Source: an uncultured Clostridia bacterium (GTDB lineage Bacteria > Bacillota > Clostridia > Christensenellales > UBA1242). Taken from it: a stretch of DNA of 6,591 bases. A model generated the notes under the pieces. The model made no database searches. It was not told where the DNA came from and saw nothing but the letters and a program-made list of their open reading frames with translations. The translations under genes were made by a program, and so were the position numbers. The DNA lies in the NCBI GenBank assembly GCA_937907645.1, contig CALCWV010000045.1, positions 1 to 6,591 of the forward strand, given 5' to 3'. Positions 6,497-6,591 of this stretch are shown one piece after another (within the stretch, counting starts at the first letter, position 1; each line of letters opens with the position of its first letter).

Positions 6497-6591
6497 TTAT
6501 TTTCTCCTTTCTTAACACTTTGTAAGGCAGTTATTGCTGCCACCATAATAATATCTTCAACAGAGCATCCTCTGGAAAGATCGTTCACAGG
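6493..6591 (-). CDS. pta: Phosphate acetyltransferase, C-terminal 32 residues only
   Basis: The last 32 codons of a gene enter from the right edge in frame and end in TGA at 6493. They contain PVNDLSRGCSVEDI, which matches the highly conserved C-terminus of phosphate acetyltransferase. That enzyme makes acetyl phosphate from acetyl-CoA and phosphate, the substrate of the next gene, ackA. The two genes share ATGA, so translation is probably coupled. The catalytic part lies outside the window. The C-terminal motif alone does not fully exclude a related phosphate butyryltransferase-type enzyme, but the ackA partner makes Pta much more likely. Confidence 0.92.
   Translation of the reverse strand, partial: PVNDLSRGCSVEDIIMVAAITALQSVKKGENK

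Overview
The window looks like chromosomal housekeeping DNA from a low-GC Gram-positive bacterium, most likely Bacillota of a Clostridia-like lineage. The evidence is the AT-rich sequence (about one third GC by eye), strong AGGAGG-type ribosome binding sites, a textbook sigma-A promoter, and the order plsX-rnc-smc, which is typical of Bacillota. TGA, TAA and TAG all act as stops, so the genetic code is standard. I cannot name a genus. All six genes lie on the minus strand, so the text below follows transcription from the right edge to the left edge.

At the right edge are the last 32 codons of pta (phosphate acetyltransferase). Its TGA stop overlaps the ATG of ackA (acetate kinase, 398 aa, complete). 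The pair converts acetyl-CoA to acetate and makes ATP by substrate-level phosphorylation. After a 101-bp gap that carries a near-consensus sigma-A promoter comes rpmF (ribosomal protein L32, zinc-ribbon type, 64 aa). It is closed by a clear intrinsic terminator.

A 277-bp, very AT-rich gap follows (4727-5003). It holds the rpmF terminator, a probable plsX promoter, and short repeated motifs that could be operators. Then comes a tightly packed unit of plsX (acyl-phosphate synthesis for phospholipids, 335 aa), rnc (RNase III, 204 aa) and smc (chromosome condensation ATPase). plsX and rnc overlap by 8 bp, and rnc and smc are 12 bp apart. smc runs off the left edge after 1033 codons, before its C-terminal ATPase half. 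It is open in frame over its whole 3.1-kb length, and all other open frames there are shadows of it.

No mobile element, CRISPR array, RNA gene, phage gene or defence gene is visible, and I found no new biological system. The points worth a second look are modest. They are an operator-like dyad on the rpmF promoter, a repeated motif upstream of plsX (one copy faintly like a FapR site), the absence of acpP and yceD from places where relatives often have them, and an RNase III whose RNA-binding domain has lost some usual contact residues.
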